In this document: positions 53,826 to 62,073 of the stretch, piece by piece | Layout of the letters: the number at the start of each line of letters is the position of its first letter | Numbering within the stretch: position 1 is the first letter of the stretch | Assembly: GCF_000253295.1 (NCBI RefSeq) | Contig: NC_015717.1 | Location: forward strand, 3,162,001 to 3,226,000 | DNA from: Hyphomicrobium sp. MC1 | Lineage (GTDB): Bacteria; Pseudomonadota; Alphaproteobacteria; Rhizobiales; Hyphomicrobiaceae | Reading direction: 5' to 3' | Length of the DNA: 64,000 nucleotides | The notes under the pieces: generated by a model | The model's database searches: none | Seen by the model: only the letters and a program-made list of their open reading frames with translations | What the model was told of the DNA's origin: nothing | Translations under genes and position numbers: made by a program

Positions 53826-54275
53826 ATCGTCACCGCCTCGATTGAAGGCGTCGACATCAATCAGCTTCGCGCCAATGCAACGACCACCTATGCCAACGCC
53901 GATCTCGCCGCGCCGATCTCGTCTGGTTCTTTTCTGGCTGATGGGATGTTTGTTATCCCCTGCTCTATCAAGAGCATGAGCGAAATCGCGACCGGCGTAA
54001 CATCCTCGTTGCTCAGTCGTGCAGCCGATGTCGTGCTGAAGGAGAGACGTCGACTGGTTCTCGCCGTACGCGAGACGCCGTTGCATACCGGTCACTTGCG
54101 CACCATGACTTCTCTTTCAGAAATGGGCGCGATTATCTCGCCGCTCGCGCCCGCCTTTTACAATCGACCCGCCACGGTCGACGATCTCATCGATCACACC
54201 ATCGGAAGGCTTCTAGATCTCTTTGGGTTAGATGCCGGGATCGTAAAACGCTGGTCAGGAGCACGGCCCAGTTGA
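53700..54275 (+). CDS. UbiX family flavin prenyltransferase
   Basis: 191 residues, the usual size. It has GISGASGVVYGARLIEVL, the SGSFLADGMFVIPCSIKSM segment and LVLAVRETPLHTGHLR, all diagnostic. It adds a dimethylallyl unit to FMN, giving the cofactor for the UbiD protein at 49042. ATG 53700 begins just after the divergent promoter. The next gene overlaps its stop. Confidence 0.93.
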   Translation: MSGKRRLIVGISGASGVVYGARLIEVLRDLDVETHLVITKSAIVTASIEGVDINQLRANATTTYANADLAAPISSGSFLADGMFVIPCSIKSMSEIATGVTSSLLSRAADVVLKERRRLVLAVRETPLHTGHLRTMTSLSEMGAIISPLAPAFYNRPATVDDLIDHTIGRLLDLFGLDAGIVKRWSGARPS

Positions 54276-54844
54276 CAACAGATCCCGTCGACGGGGGTCC
54301 CGCGATAGACCTTTGGAACTTTTCTCTGGACGTCTACGCAGCCACCGGCGTCGCGGAAGAATGTCTCACTTTGCAAGACAGCTATCGCCTCGACGTCAAT
54401 CTGATCCTGATGGCGGCCTTCGCTGGAGTGAAAGGAAGAAATATACCGCAGAGCCATTTGGACGACGCGAGCCGATGCACGGCCGACTGGTACGCCAATG
54501 TTATTTGCGGCCTGCGCGGTGTGCGCCGAGCTACCAAGGGCTTGATCGCGAATTGCAGCAATCCGCAAGAATGGGAAACTTTACGACGCAGCTTAAAGGA
54601 TATCGAGCTCAAGGCAGAGAAAGAAGAGCAGGCGACATTGGCAAATTGGATGCAAGCTCACTCGGCGTCGTGGCCAACGGCCCCTGCCCGCGAGGCCGTG
54701 GTCACCAACCTTGGCAGCCTTTTCAATTTTTATGGGATGGACGACAACGATCCTAATCGGGTTTCCTACCATCTCATCGTAGCCTGCGAGAAATTCATCG
54801 CAGCACGTGAGCCGTCGACAGCAAGGGGCTGTTGCGGCTCCTGA
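54272..54844 (+). CDS. TIGR02444/DUF2390 family protein
   Basis: 190 residues. The family pattern is clear: WNFSLDVYAATGVAEECLTLQD, split as WNFSLDVYAATGV and CLTLQDSYRLDVNLILMA. TIGR02444 proteins have no assigned function. The start is a TTG at 54272 overlapping the ubiX stop, with GGAG ten bases upstream, so the two genes are coupled. A link to UbiX/UbiD function is suggested by the coupling only. Confidence 0.85.
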   Translation: MTTDPVDGGPAIDLWNFSLDVYAATGVAEECLTLQDSYRLDVNLILMAAFAGVKGRNIPQSHLDDASRCTADWYANVICGLRGVRRATKGLIANCSNPQEWETLRRSLKDIELKAEKEEQATLANWMQAHSASWPTAPAREAVVTNLGSLFNFYGMDDNDPNRVSYHLIVACEKFIAAREPSTARGCCGS

Positions 54845-55042
54845 GGTCCACCGGAAAACGCGTGCGATGTCGCTTAGGAACGGACCGCGAACTGCAGCGG
54901 CGAGCGATTGTCTTCAAATCTATTCACGCCAATCCTTGAGCTGCGCCGGCATCGTCGCACAAACGATGTCCGCTAAGCGCCAACCGATCGCGCTTCGTCC
55001 CGATAGAGCTTCGATGGCAACGGCCTGAGCCGTGCGCACGGT

Positions 55043-55158
55043 ACGCCTTTTTTTGATCACGAGATGCGTTCGATATCGAGATCTTCGAAACGTCAATCAC
55101 CGCGCGCCAGAGACGATAGACGAAGCCACAAAAATCCAACGAACAGCCGGCGTTTCAT
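55043..55158 (-). pseudogene. 5' remnant of a second ubiX gene
   Basis: On the minus strand, ATG 55158 begins MKRRLFVGF, then the sequence matches ubiX codons to about position 40 at the DNA level: GGCGCGCG, GAGATCTCGAT-like and CTCGTGATCA blocks are shared in order. Frame is lost. It is part of the inverted arm 55043-55431. Confidence 0.78.
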
Positions 55159-55246
55159 AATCAGGCGTGTTCCTTAGTTATTCTACGCATACCCTTATCA
55201 TATCTATACGGATTGACTCCGGTCGCGCCCCGTACATACAAAATAC

Positions 55247-55260
55247 ATACTGGTTGGTAT
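55247..55260. promoter_or_regulatory. Probable TetR operator, copy 3
   Basis: ATACTGGTTGGTAT; read on the other strand, ATACCAACCAGTAT. It lies in the right inverted arm and about 300 bases before the outer-membrane channel gene. Confidence 0.65.
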
Positions 55261-55308
55261 CTATTTATCCGGCACGTTTACACACCTTGTTGTTTTGGGG
55301 GAATTTGA

Positions 55309-55431
55309 ATGCAGGTCGTCGCACATCTCACTCTGGGGCTCCATCTGCGCAGCCGCAGATGGAGCTCTTGTCGAAGTCTGAGACACAATCGCAGATCGTC
55401 TTGAAGCTTAGCGCCGCCGCCATCTGTGACA
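55309..55431 (+). pseudogene. 5' remnant of a second dctP gene
   Basis: ATG 55309 after GGGGGAA, as in dctP. It reads MQVVAHLTLG and, after a small shift, SETQSQIVLKL, matching the dctP start (MRLVAHLT, SEAQSPIIMKL). The match stops near codon 42. Confidence 0.8.
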
Positions 55432-55566
55432 GATCGGAAGCGTGAAGAAACTCGAAGCTCGCCTATGTCGTCGTCCCGACGCGGCGAGCGCGAACAGTCG
55501 TGCGCAGCTGCCTGGGGGGTAAGCGCGCACCGTTTGCCCAAAAGACCGATATCGATGGAGATCATG

Positions 55567-56442
55567 ATGTTAAGCAGAACTAAGACGTTGGCGTCACTCG
55601 TGCTCGGACTTTCCGTCCTATTGGAGGCCGCGGCTCCGGCCGGAGCAACCTCGTGGACGCCGCCCGGCGTCACGATGGGCCTTACCCTGGGCGCTGCGTT
55701 ACCACCCGGGATTTATGTCTCCAACCTCCTGCATTATGGCGACGGGCCAGACAAGACTGTAACGGCCGAAATCCCAGGGTTCACCTGGTCTACTGGAAAG
55801 GAGTTCCTTGGCGCCCAGTATTCTGCCGCCCTCATCCTTGAAGGCTTAAATTTGCATTTCAAAAATCCGAAATCGATCAATAAATCCGGCATTTTCAGCC
55901 CGCTGCTCGTACCTGTAAGTTTGTCATGGAATTTAGGACAGGGGTACTTCGTGTCGGTTAGCGAAGGTGTCATGTTTCCATTCGATAGCGACGTGTCCCT
56001 GACGACAGCTGGCGAGACGAGTGGATGGGCCGCCGAAACGCGCGTCGCCTTCAGCTATCTGAAAGATGGTTGGGTCATTTCCGCAAACACGATTTTTGGC
56101 GCCACGACGCCCGATGACGTTGGACGAAAGCAGCCGGACTATTTCAACGTTGATTGGAGCGTCGCGCACACTTTCGGAAAATGGCAAGTTGGCGTCGTTG
56201 GGTATGGCGCATGGGATTTAGAAACCACAGTCACGAATTCTGCAGCCGGCGCAGGTCACATCGCAGGCGTCGGCGGTCTCGTGGGCTATGATTTCGGCGG
56301 TGCCAAGCTCCTCGTCGAACTCACCCATGCGGTTGAACAAGGCGGGACCACAAACTATTCACGCAACGATACTCACATCTGGACGCGTCTGTCGTTCCCA
56401 ATTTGGAGACCCGAGTCGGAACAATCCGCCTCGTTGAAGTAG
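55567..56442 (+). CDS. Outer-membrane protein of the phenol-degradation MetA type
   Basis: 291 residues. A signal peptide (MLSRTKTLASLVLGLSVLLE) ends near PAGA. The mature chain has many alternating aromatic strands typical of a beta-barrel: WNLGQGYFVSVSEGVMFP, WAAETRVAFSYLKDGW and IWTRLSFPIWRP. It matches the PF13557 group found beside aromatic-degradation genes, thought to be uptake channels. The start ATG 55567 has GGAG six bases upstream; two other ATGs lie just before. It is downstream of the duplicated dctP-type promoter. Confidence 0.82.
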   Translation: MLSRTKTLASLVLGLSVLLEAAAPAGATSWTPPGVTMGLTLGAALPPGIYVSNLLHYGDGPDKTVTAEIPGFTWSTGKEFLGAQYSAALILEGLNLHFKNPKSINKSGIFSPLLVPVSLSWNLGQGYFVSVSEGVMFPFDSDVSLTTAGETSGWAAETRVAFSYLKDGWVISANTIFGATTPDDVGRKQPDYFNVDWSVAHTFGKWQVGVVGYGAWDLETTVTNSAAGAGHIAGVGGLVGYDFGGAKLLVELTHAVEQGGTTNYSRNDTHIWTRLSFPIWRPESEQSASLK

Positions 56443-56699
56443 CAGCGCTGCCGGAGGCTCTAGAAAAAGGTGCCTCCGATTGCGAAATTATGTGCGATCG
56501 TGGCACTCCCCTGAAGTCAAGCCGGGTGACGCGGACGGCACGTGCCTCAGAGCTCGATATCATTTCCCTCCGCTTTATCCCGAGCAACCGCTCCATCCTT
56601 GCGCGGGTTCGGCCGTCCACTGATCTGGCACGTCCAAGAAGGGACCTAAGCGAACGTTGAGCACCTGGCTTCATTGTTATTCCGTGGAGCGCACCTTCG
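56443..56699. other. Gap between channel gene and FAD-protein fragment
   Basis: About 255 bases with no recognisable N-terminus of the following broken gene. Nothing else is seen. Confidence 0.45.
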
Positions 56700-57260
56700 T
56701 TGTCTGAGCGACCTTCGCCTCTGCAAATCAGCCGGCATTATGCTCGAGCAGTCGCAATTCGTCGGGCAAACGTGCTGAAGGGGCACGCCACGTTGCCTGC
56801 CGCACCCTATGGCAATTTCACCGAACCGCTGCCGCGAACCGCCAATGAACTCCTGATCCGTGTCCGACGAACGGTCGACGATGCTGCCGAAAACGGCATA
56901 TCTTGGCACGCAGTCGTTGATGCAGTTCGAGCCCAAGCTAAGTTTTTCTGGCCCTCGCTCACACTTACCGAACGCAGCCGTATTATTCGTCATCTACGGC
57001 CTTACTGGGACGTGCACCGCTTTCGGGTTGCCCCGCAGATGGAATCCATCATCCGCCGGCGCGTCGATGCAGGAGCCTTGCAGTTTGTCGCCGGGGCGAT
57101 CGAGAAGCTGAGTTTTCGACGCGGGGGTGTCGAAGTCGTACTGCGCTTGTCGCGCTCTGACCGCCGCCTTGCGCGCATCATCAACGCGATTGTTTTTGCA
57201 ACCGGCCCCGATCATCGCAACATTCTTGCAAGTCAACGCTTTCTCGCTGAGCTCGAATGA
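56700..57260 (+). pseudogene. Fragment of an FAD/NAD(P)-binding protein (COG4529-like)
   Basis: The 186-residue frame matches only the middle-to-late part of this family: ELLIRVRRTVDDAAENGISW, split as ELLIRVRRTVDDA and GISWHAVVDAVRAQ, then LRPYWDVHRFRVAPQ and the dinucleotide-fold VFATGP. The N-terminal FAD-binding glycine motif is missing, and the C-terminus stops early. The start is only a TTG. It is a truncated remnant and unlikely to be functional. Confidence 0.7.
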
Positions 57261-57364
57261 TCGTCGGGATGGCGGATGGCCAGCCTGCTTTCACCCCAGG
57301 CCAGTTTTGCCCTGTTCAAACGACCGTGGCCAATCGACGAAGGATTATGCGTTCGGCAAGTCCG

Positions 57365-58162
57365 CTAATCGACCAAACGTCCATTTTTATAAGATTCTAT
57401 CAAGCGGGCGCGCTGATTGGCGTCCCCAGGATTACCCTCATCTATTTGTTCGCCGTGATGCAGAACGATGGCTCTTCTCGCCTCTGAGAAGACCAAGTCC
57501 AAATCATGTTCGATCCAGAGAACCGCAAGCTTTTTGCGGGTGAGAGCCAACCGGACCATCTGGCCGATAAGGGGACGTTCATCGTGGCTCAATCCCGAGG
57601 CCGGCTCATCAAGCAGAAGGAGTTTGGGCCGACCTATAAGCGCGCGCGCAAGATCGACACGACGAAGTAAGCCGAACGGCAAGTCGCTACAGCGCTCTCC
57701 CCAAATTTTCTGCAAGCCACACAAGTTGAGTATTTCAAACGCTTCTTCACGCGCAAGCTTCTCTGCCCGAAGTGCCGCCCATGGCCGAGCAAGCGTCCCG
57801 AACACATTCAGCGCGAAGTGAGTGGTCAACCCCAACAGGACGTTATCTAGAACGGAATGACTGGATATCAGATTCAATCCCTGAAATGTCCGGCTCACTC
57901 CTACCCGCGCCCTACGATGGGCTGCAAGTCGGTCTAGACGGACGTTATCAAGGCTGATACGGGCATCCCGTTTTGTGGGATATACGCCACTTATGCAGTT
58001 TAGGAACGCCGACTTGCCGGCGCCGTTCGGTCCTATCAACGCTACGACTTCCGATTCTCTAATCGATAGGTTGATGTTGTTCAGGACAACTATTCCGCCA
58101 AAAGACAAATTAACGTTTTGTACCTCTACGAGAGGAAGCTGCTGGGACTGATCCAATGACAT
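57365..58162 (-). CDS. LIV-type ABC transporter ATP-binding protein, LivG class
   Basis: 265 residues. Walker A is GPNGAGKS and Walker B LLLLDEPASGL, with the H-loop in LWIEHDLDLV. The signature reads LPFGLLRR instead of the usual LSYGxQRR, an unusual loss of the Gln; this may lower ATPase activity. It ends the operon and starts directly after the livF-type gene (TGAATG). It energises the uptake of branched-chain amino acids, amides or aromatic acids. Confidence 0.9.
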   Translation of the reverse strand: MSLDQSQQLPLVEVQNVNLSFGGIVVLNNINLSIRESEVVALIGPNGAGKSAFLNCISGVYPTKRDARISLDNVRLDRLAAHRRARVGVSRTFQGLNLISSHSVLDNVLLGLTTHFALNVFGTLARPWAALRAEKLAREEAFEILNLCGLQKIWGERCSDLPFGLLRRVDLARALIGRPKLLLLDEPASGLSHDERPLIGQMVRLALTRKKLAVLWIEHDLDLVFSEARRAIVLHHGEQIDEGNPGDANQRARLIESYKNGRLVD

Positions 58163-58909
58163 TCAAGTGCTCGCAGGAGAAGAGTTGACCAAGCCTAAGA
58201 GCATGCCGTGCATCGTTTCGAGACTTGAGTCATCGATATGATCGAACGTCGCGATCGGCCAACCTCTGTCAATGACAATGGCACGGTCCGAGAGGTGCGG
58301 GATCCATTGCGTGTCGGATTCGGCGACGAGAATTGTCAGTGAAAGCTCGTTTCGCAAGCGCCTTAAGCTTTGGCAAAGCATTTCCACGACAGGCGTGGCC
58401 AATCCTAGGCTCGGTTCATCAAGCAACAAGAGCTTGGGCGACGCGAGAAGCGCCATAGCCAAAGCAAGCATTTGCTGCTCGCCGCCGGATAAATTTCCAG
58501 CCTGCGTCTTTCGTCGTTCTGCCAGACGGGGAAACCAATCGAATGCGTCAGCCTTTTTTCTACCGTGCTGAGCGCGTCTCCCGATTTCAAGATTTTCGTC
58601 TACCGTCAGCAGGTGGAAAACCTTATCCTTTTCCGGGACCAGGCCGATGCCGACACGTCGCCGTGTCTTGATGGCTCCCCAAGGCAAATTTTCGCCGTTG
58701 AAGAATACCTGCCCATCAATTATTTGCCCCTTTTGCAAAATACCAGCGATGGCACTCAGCAGGGACGTCTTGCCCGCGCCATTGCTGCCAACCAAGGCGA
58801 CGCTCTCGCCACGCCGAACGTTGAAAGACATATTATTCAGCGCGTATTTTCCATCGTACGCGACGCTCATGCCCTTTAGCGACAGCAAGTCTTCCCCAGC
58901 GCTAGCCAC
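58163..58909 (-). CDS. LIV-type ABC transporter ATP-binding protein, LivF class
   Basis: 248 residues. Walker A GSNGAGKT, signature LSGGEQQ and Walker B LLLLDEPSLGL are intact, and GIGLVPEKDKVF replaces the usual Q-loop neighbourhood. It forms the second ATPase with the livG-type product. Its start overlaps the livM-type gene by eight bases. Confidence 0.9.
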   Translation of the reverse strand: MASAGEDLLSLKGMSVAYDGKYALNNMSFNVRRGESVALVGSNGAGKTSLLSAIAGILQKGQIIDGQVFFNGENLPWGAIKTRRRVGIGLVPEKDKVFHLLTVDENLEIGRRAQHGRKKADAFDWFPRLAERRKTQAGNLSGGEQQMLALAMALLASPKLLLLDEPSLGLATPVVEMLCQSLRRLRNELSLTILVAESDTQWIPHLSDRAIVIDRGWPIATFDHIDDSSLETMHGMLLGLVNSSPAST

Positions 58910-59930
58910 GACGCGAGCTCTTCAGTCGGAGTTTTTCCAGCACACGTTGGGGAACTCGCAGGAGCGCTAAAATCAGGATGCTGCCGATTGCGATACTTTC
59001 CAAACCTGCAACGCGCGAGGTGGCATCGACGGAGAATAACCCCAACAAGAACTGGATGATTTGGGGCAACAGAACGATAATGTAAGAAGCGGTGATAGCT
59101 CCCAACAGGTTCCCCGGCTTACCCAATGCGCAAATCGTAAGATAGACGATTGCCAGTTCGAGCGTATAGGTTCCTGCTTGGACATTGCCCAGGTGATAGG
59201 CATTGATCACGCCAACCATAGCGATGATTGCGGACGTAAGAGCAAAGACCTGAATCCGGCTTTTCGTAATCGAAATTCCCATAGCAGCTGCAGCAGCTGG
59301 ATGAGTACGCAACAATGCCCACTCACGGCCCACATGACTTTGCTGCAGATTACGGAAAGCGGCGTAAACCAGGAACATCAGGACCGCGACCAACGTCCAC
59401 CAGCGCTCAAGAGAGTTGATGCGAATGCCGAACAGGTTTGGGTCATCGAGCATGAAGCCGGCGGCATAGGTCAACTTCAGATCGAGGTCAGTCGCGATCA
59501 CGCCAACGGCTCGTTGAAGCGCCAGTGTTCCGACCGCAAGATAAAGGCCTGACACTCGAAGGGTCGTTGCGGCGACCAACGCGCCGCTCAAAAGTCCAAG
59601 CACCGCACTTGCGATAACAGCAGGCAGCAGCCCGAGCCCGAGGTTATTCGCCATAATACCCGCGCTGAATGCTCCGATGCAAAGGAAGGCTGCGGTCCCA
59701 AGCGATGGCAGACCCGCAGAACCCACAAGAACCGTGAGCGGCATCGCCGCTAGGGCCAGCAAACCTCCACTTACTGCAAGATGCAGTGCGAGATTGCCGA
59801 GAGCAAACGGCGCCGCCGCGATAGCTACGGAGATAGCCAAGACTCCAAGGAGGCGAAGTCGCACCGACTTGTCGCCTTGGCGTGAAGATAGATCGGCACT
59901 CACGTTATGTTCGGAATATGCGTTCGACAC
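58902..59930 (-). CDS. LIV-type ABC transporter permease, LivM class
   Basis: 342 residues, eight to ten membrane helices, with the permease motif RTHPAAAAAMGISITKSRIQVFAL and a strong start of helices (LLGVLAISVAIAAAPFAL). The start is a GTG at 59930 overlapping the livH-type gene by 26 bases. It forms the channel with LivH. Confidence 0.88.
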   Translation of the reverse strand: MSNAYSEHNVSADLSSRQGDKSVRLRLLGVLAISVAIAAAPFALGNLALHLAVSGGLLALAAMPLTVLVGSAGLPSLGTAAFLCIGAFSAGIMANNLGLGLLPAVIASAVLGLLSGALVAATTLRVSGLYLAVGTLALQRAVGVIATDLDLKLTYAAGFMLDDPNLFGIRINSLERWWTLVAVLMFLVYAAFRNLQQSHVGREWALLRTHPAAAAAMGISITKSRIQVFALTSAIIAMVGVINAYHLGNVQAGTYTLELAIVYLTICALGKPGNLLGAITASYIIVLLPQIIQFLLGLFSVDATSRVAGLESIAIGSILILALLRVPQRVLEKLRLKSSRRG

Positions 59931-60777
59931 GAGAACTCAGCCCCCACGGACGAACCATAAGAAGAACGAGGAGAAAAACGACCGGGACGACCGTGCTGTA
60001 GCGGACATCGAAGAACAATGAGATCAGATTTTCGCCGGTAGCTAACATCAACGCCCCAACAAGCGCACCTCCCGGGCTCGTCAAACCGCCGATAATCGCG
60101 GCAACGATACCAGAGAACCCGATTGCCGAACTTTCCACTGATATCGCCGAAACCGCGCCCGAAAGTACGGCGCCAATACCGCACAGAATGCATGCTCCAA
60201 CCCATGTCATCAGCATTCGGCGGCCAACAGGTATGCCGTTGATCATCGCCAGCTGCCGATTTTCCGCAACGGCCTGCAACTCGACTCCTATCGAAGTCCA
60301 ATAAAACAGGGCTAATGTCGTCAACACTGTCAGCGCCCCAACGGTGATTGCGACGAGGCCGACGAGCGGAATCGTCGCTCCTGCATACGTGATTGATCCC
60401 TTAACAAGGGGAAGCTGCTCGACGGAGCTTCCCCATATGACGGACATCAGACCGACCAGGATTATGGCGATCGCGATGGTAATAGCCGTCCCCACGAATG
60501 GGTCTTCCTGCTTCTCCTGACTGAGAATGAAAAAGAGAAGCAGGCCCGCTGCGACATCGACCGCAAGCGTCGCCAGGATTGCGATTGGTAAACCGGCGGC
60601 AGTCTGACCCGACCAGCCCCAAACCTCAGCCATCACATAAGCCGACACCGCTCCGATTTCCCCGACACAGAAAAATAGGATGCGGCTGGTGCGATAAGCG
60701 AATACGACGGCCATTGCAAACAATGCATAGACCATCGTCGTGCTGAGTGTGTTGACTGCGAATGACGCAAAATTCAT
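59905..60777 (-). CDS. LIV-type ABC transporter permease, LivH class
   Basis: 290 residues with about eight membrane helices. The coupling motif AVAENRQLAMINGIPVGRR and the later GFSGIVAAIIGGLTSPGGALVG match LivH. It lies four bases after the substrate-binding protein gene's stop. It pairs with LivM. Confidence 0.9.
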   Translation of the reverse strand: MNFASFAVNTLSTTMVYALFAMAVVFAYRTSRILFFCVGEIGAVSAYVMAEVWGWSGQTAAGLPIAILATLAVDVAAGLLLFFILSQEKQEDPFVGTAITIAIAIILVGLMSVIWGSSVEQLPLVKGSITYAGATIPLVGLVAITVGALTVLTTLALFYWTSIGVELQAVAENRQLAMINGIPVGRRMLMTWVGACILCGIGAVLSGAVSAISVESSAIGFSGIVAAIIGGLTSPGGALVGALMLATGENLISLFFDVRYSTVVPVVFLLVLLMVRPWGLSSRVERIFRT

Positions 60778-60781
60778 CGAA

Positions 60782-62002
60782 TTAATTCGAAATCTTGCCG
60801 TCGGTTTCCACCTTCAACCAGCCGCCTACCGGTGTAAATTGATGTGTTGAGTTGTCGAGCTTGGTGAGCCGATATGCGCTCTCCCCATAGTGATCCTGCA
60901 GTGTCAAGCGAATGGGTGCACCGGTCAATCCGTTTGTATCAACGTCCACCTTTTCGAGTGCCGACGCAAAATCAGACGGACCAGTGCAGCCATTTCCGCA
61001 TTTGCGGAGGGCATCAGTAATGACGAGCCCCAAGACCAGACCGCCGGTGCCGGTCTCTTTGCTTTGGCCTCGCTTTTCCAGTTCCGCGCGGAATGCCGCA
61101 AACTCTGGTTTCGACACTTCTTGGAGTTTTACGTAACGGGCATACGAATAGACGGTGAGCTTAGAGTCCGCAGGCGTCGCTTTCAGCAGCGTGTCTTCGC
61201 CGATGCCCGTGTCCATCGAGAGAAAGATACCGTCGTATCCCGACGTTGCCAAAGCCGGCAGGAAAGCAGCGACGTGCGCTTGTCCGAGACAAATTGTAAC
61301 GACATCCGGCTTCTCGCTAACAATTCTCTCGACCACCGTGCGGAAATCGCGCTGTTGAATTGGGACCGTTAGGACTTCACCTCCAGAAAACCCATGGGCC
61401 TTAGCAGTCGCAACAATTTTTTGACAGGATAGAATTGACCCTGGAACTTCGAAGGCCACGCAAATTGTGCTCTTGCCGTGGGGTGCCACTTCCTTGGCAA
61501 GATATCCGCCAACCGTGCCGGCAAGCGACAACTCTAGTCCGACTCCAAACGCTCCGGGCTTAGCAGGCGGCAGCACAACGGGTGTGTTGATTGGATAGCC
61601 AGCTAAAACAGGGATATCGAGTTTCTTTGCGGCGGCGAAAACAGCGGCATGCGTGTTCGTAGCAGGCAGCCCAAGTATTCCCAGCGCGCCGTCACGCCCA
61701 AATTCTTGGACGGCATCGAGTGAGCGCTGAACATCGCTCTGCGTGTCGCGACCAAGAATTTCAATCTTCCGCCCGTTTATACCGCCGTGCTGATTGATCA
61801 GATCGACGTACGCCCGGAAAGCGTTATAAGCAGGAAGCATGGTGGTCTGCTGCGGGCCGGAGGCATCGACGAGATAGCCGAGCTTGTAGGCCGGAGCGTC
61901 GCTTGCTGCTGCGCAGGTGACTAACGCCGCGGCAGATGACGCCGCTATATATCCGAACGCCAATTTCCTCAGTTTGCTAAAGCACGAAATTTTAGTCTTC
62001 AC
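60782..62002 (-). CDS. LIV-type ABC transporter substrate-binding protein
   Basis: 406 residues. A signal peptide with KLAFGYIAASSAAALVTCAAA is followed by the periplasmic-binding type I fold: YKLGYLVDASGP, INQHGGINGRKIEILGRDTQSD and GILGLPATNTHAAVF. The start GTG at 62002 has AAGGGG close upstream; an ATG at 62017 gives five more residues but no ribosome site. It binds the substrate for the permeases downstream. Aromatic acids or amino acids are both possible. Confidence 0.88.
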   Translation of the reverse strand: MKTKISCFSKLRKLAFGYIAASSAAALVTCAAASDAPAYKLGYLVDASGPQQTTMLPAYNAFRAYVDLINQHGGINGRKIEILGRDTQSDVQRSLDAVQEFGRDGALGILGLPATNTHAAVFAAAKKLDIPVLAGYPINTPVVLPPAKPGAFGVGLELSLAGTVGGYLAKEVAPHGKSTICVAFEVPGSILSCQKIVATAKAHGFSGGEVLTVPIQQRDFRTVVERIVSEKPDVVTICLGQAHVAAFLPALATSGYDGIFLSMDTGIGEDTLLKATPADSKLTVYSYARYVKLQEVSKPEFAAFRAELEKRGQSKETGTGGLVLGLVITDALRKCGNGCTGPSDFASALEKVDVDTNGLTGAPIRLTLQDHYGESAYRLTKLDNSTHQFTPVGGWLKVETDGKISN

Positions 62003-62073
62003 GTATATCCCCTTCATTCAGATAACTCAAAAGCGGCAGACTTTTGTGACCTGCGCATTCTTGATTGCGTCGT

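Larger units (their letters stand above)
55043..55431. repeat. Inverted repeat arm, right
   Basis: Inverted, degenerate copy of 53432-53825. In order it holds the ubiX remnant, the promoter with its dyad, and the dctP remnant. The region AGTCAATCCG to TATGCG in the promoter is nearly identical in both arms. Confidence 0.82.
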
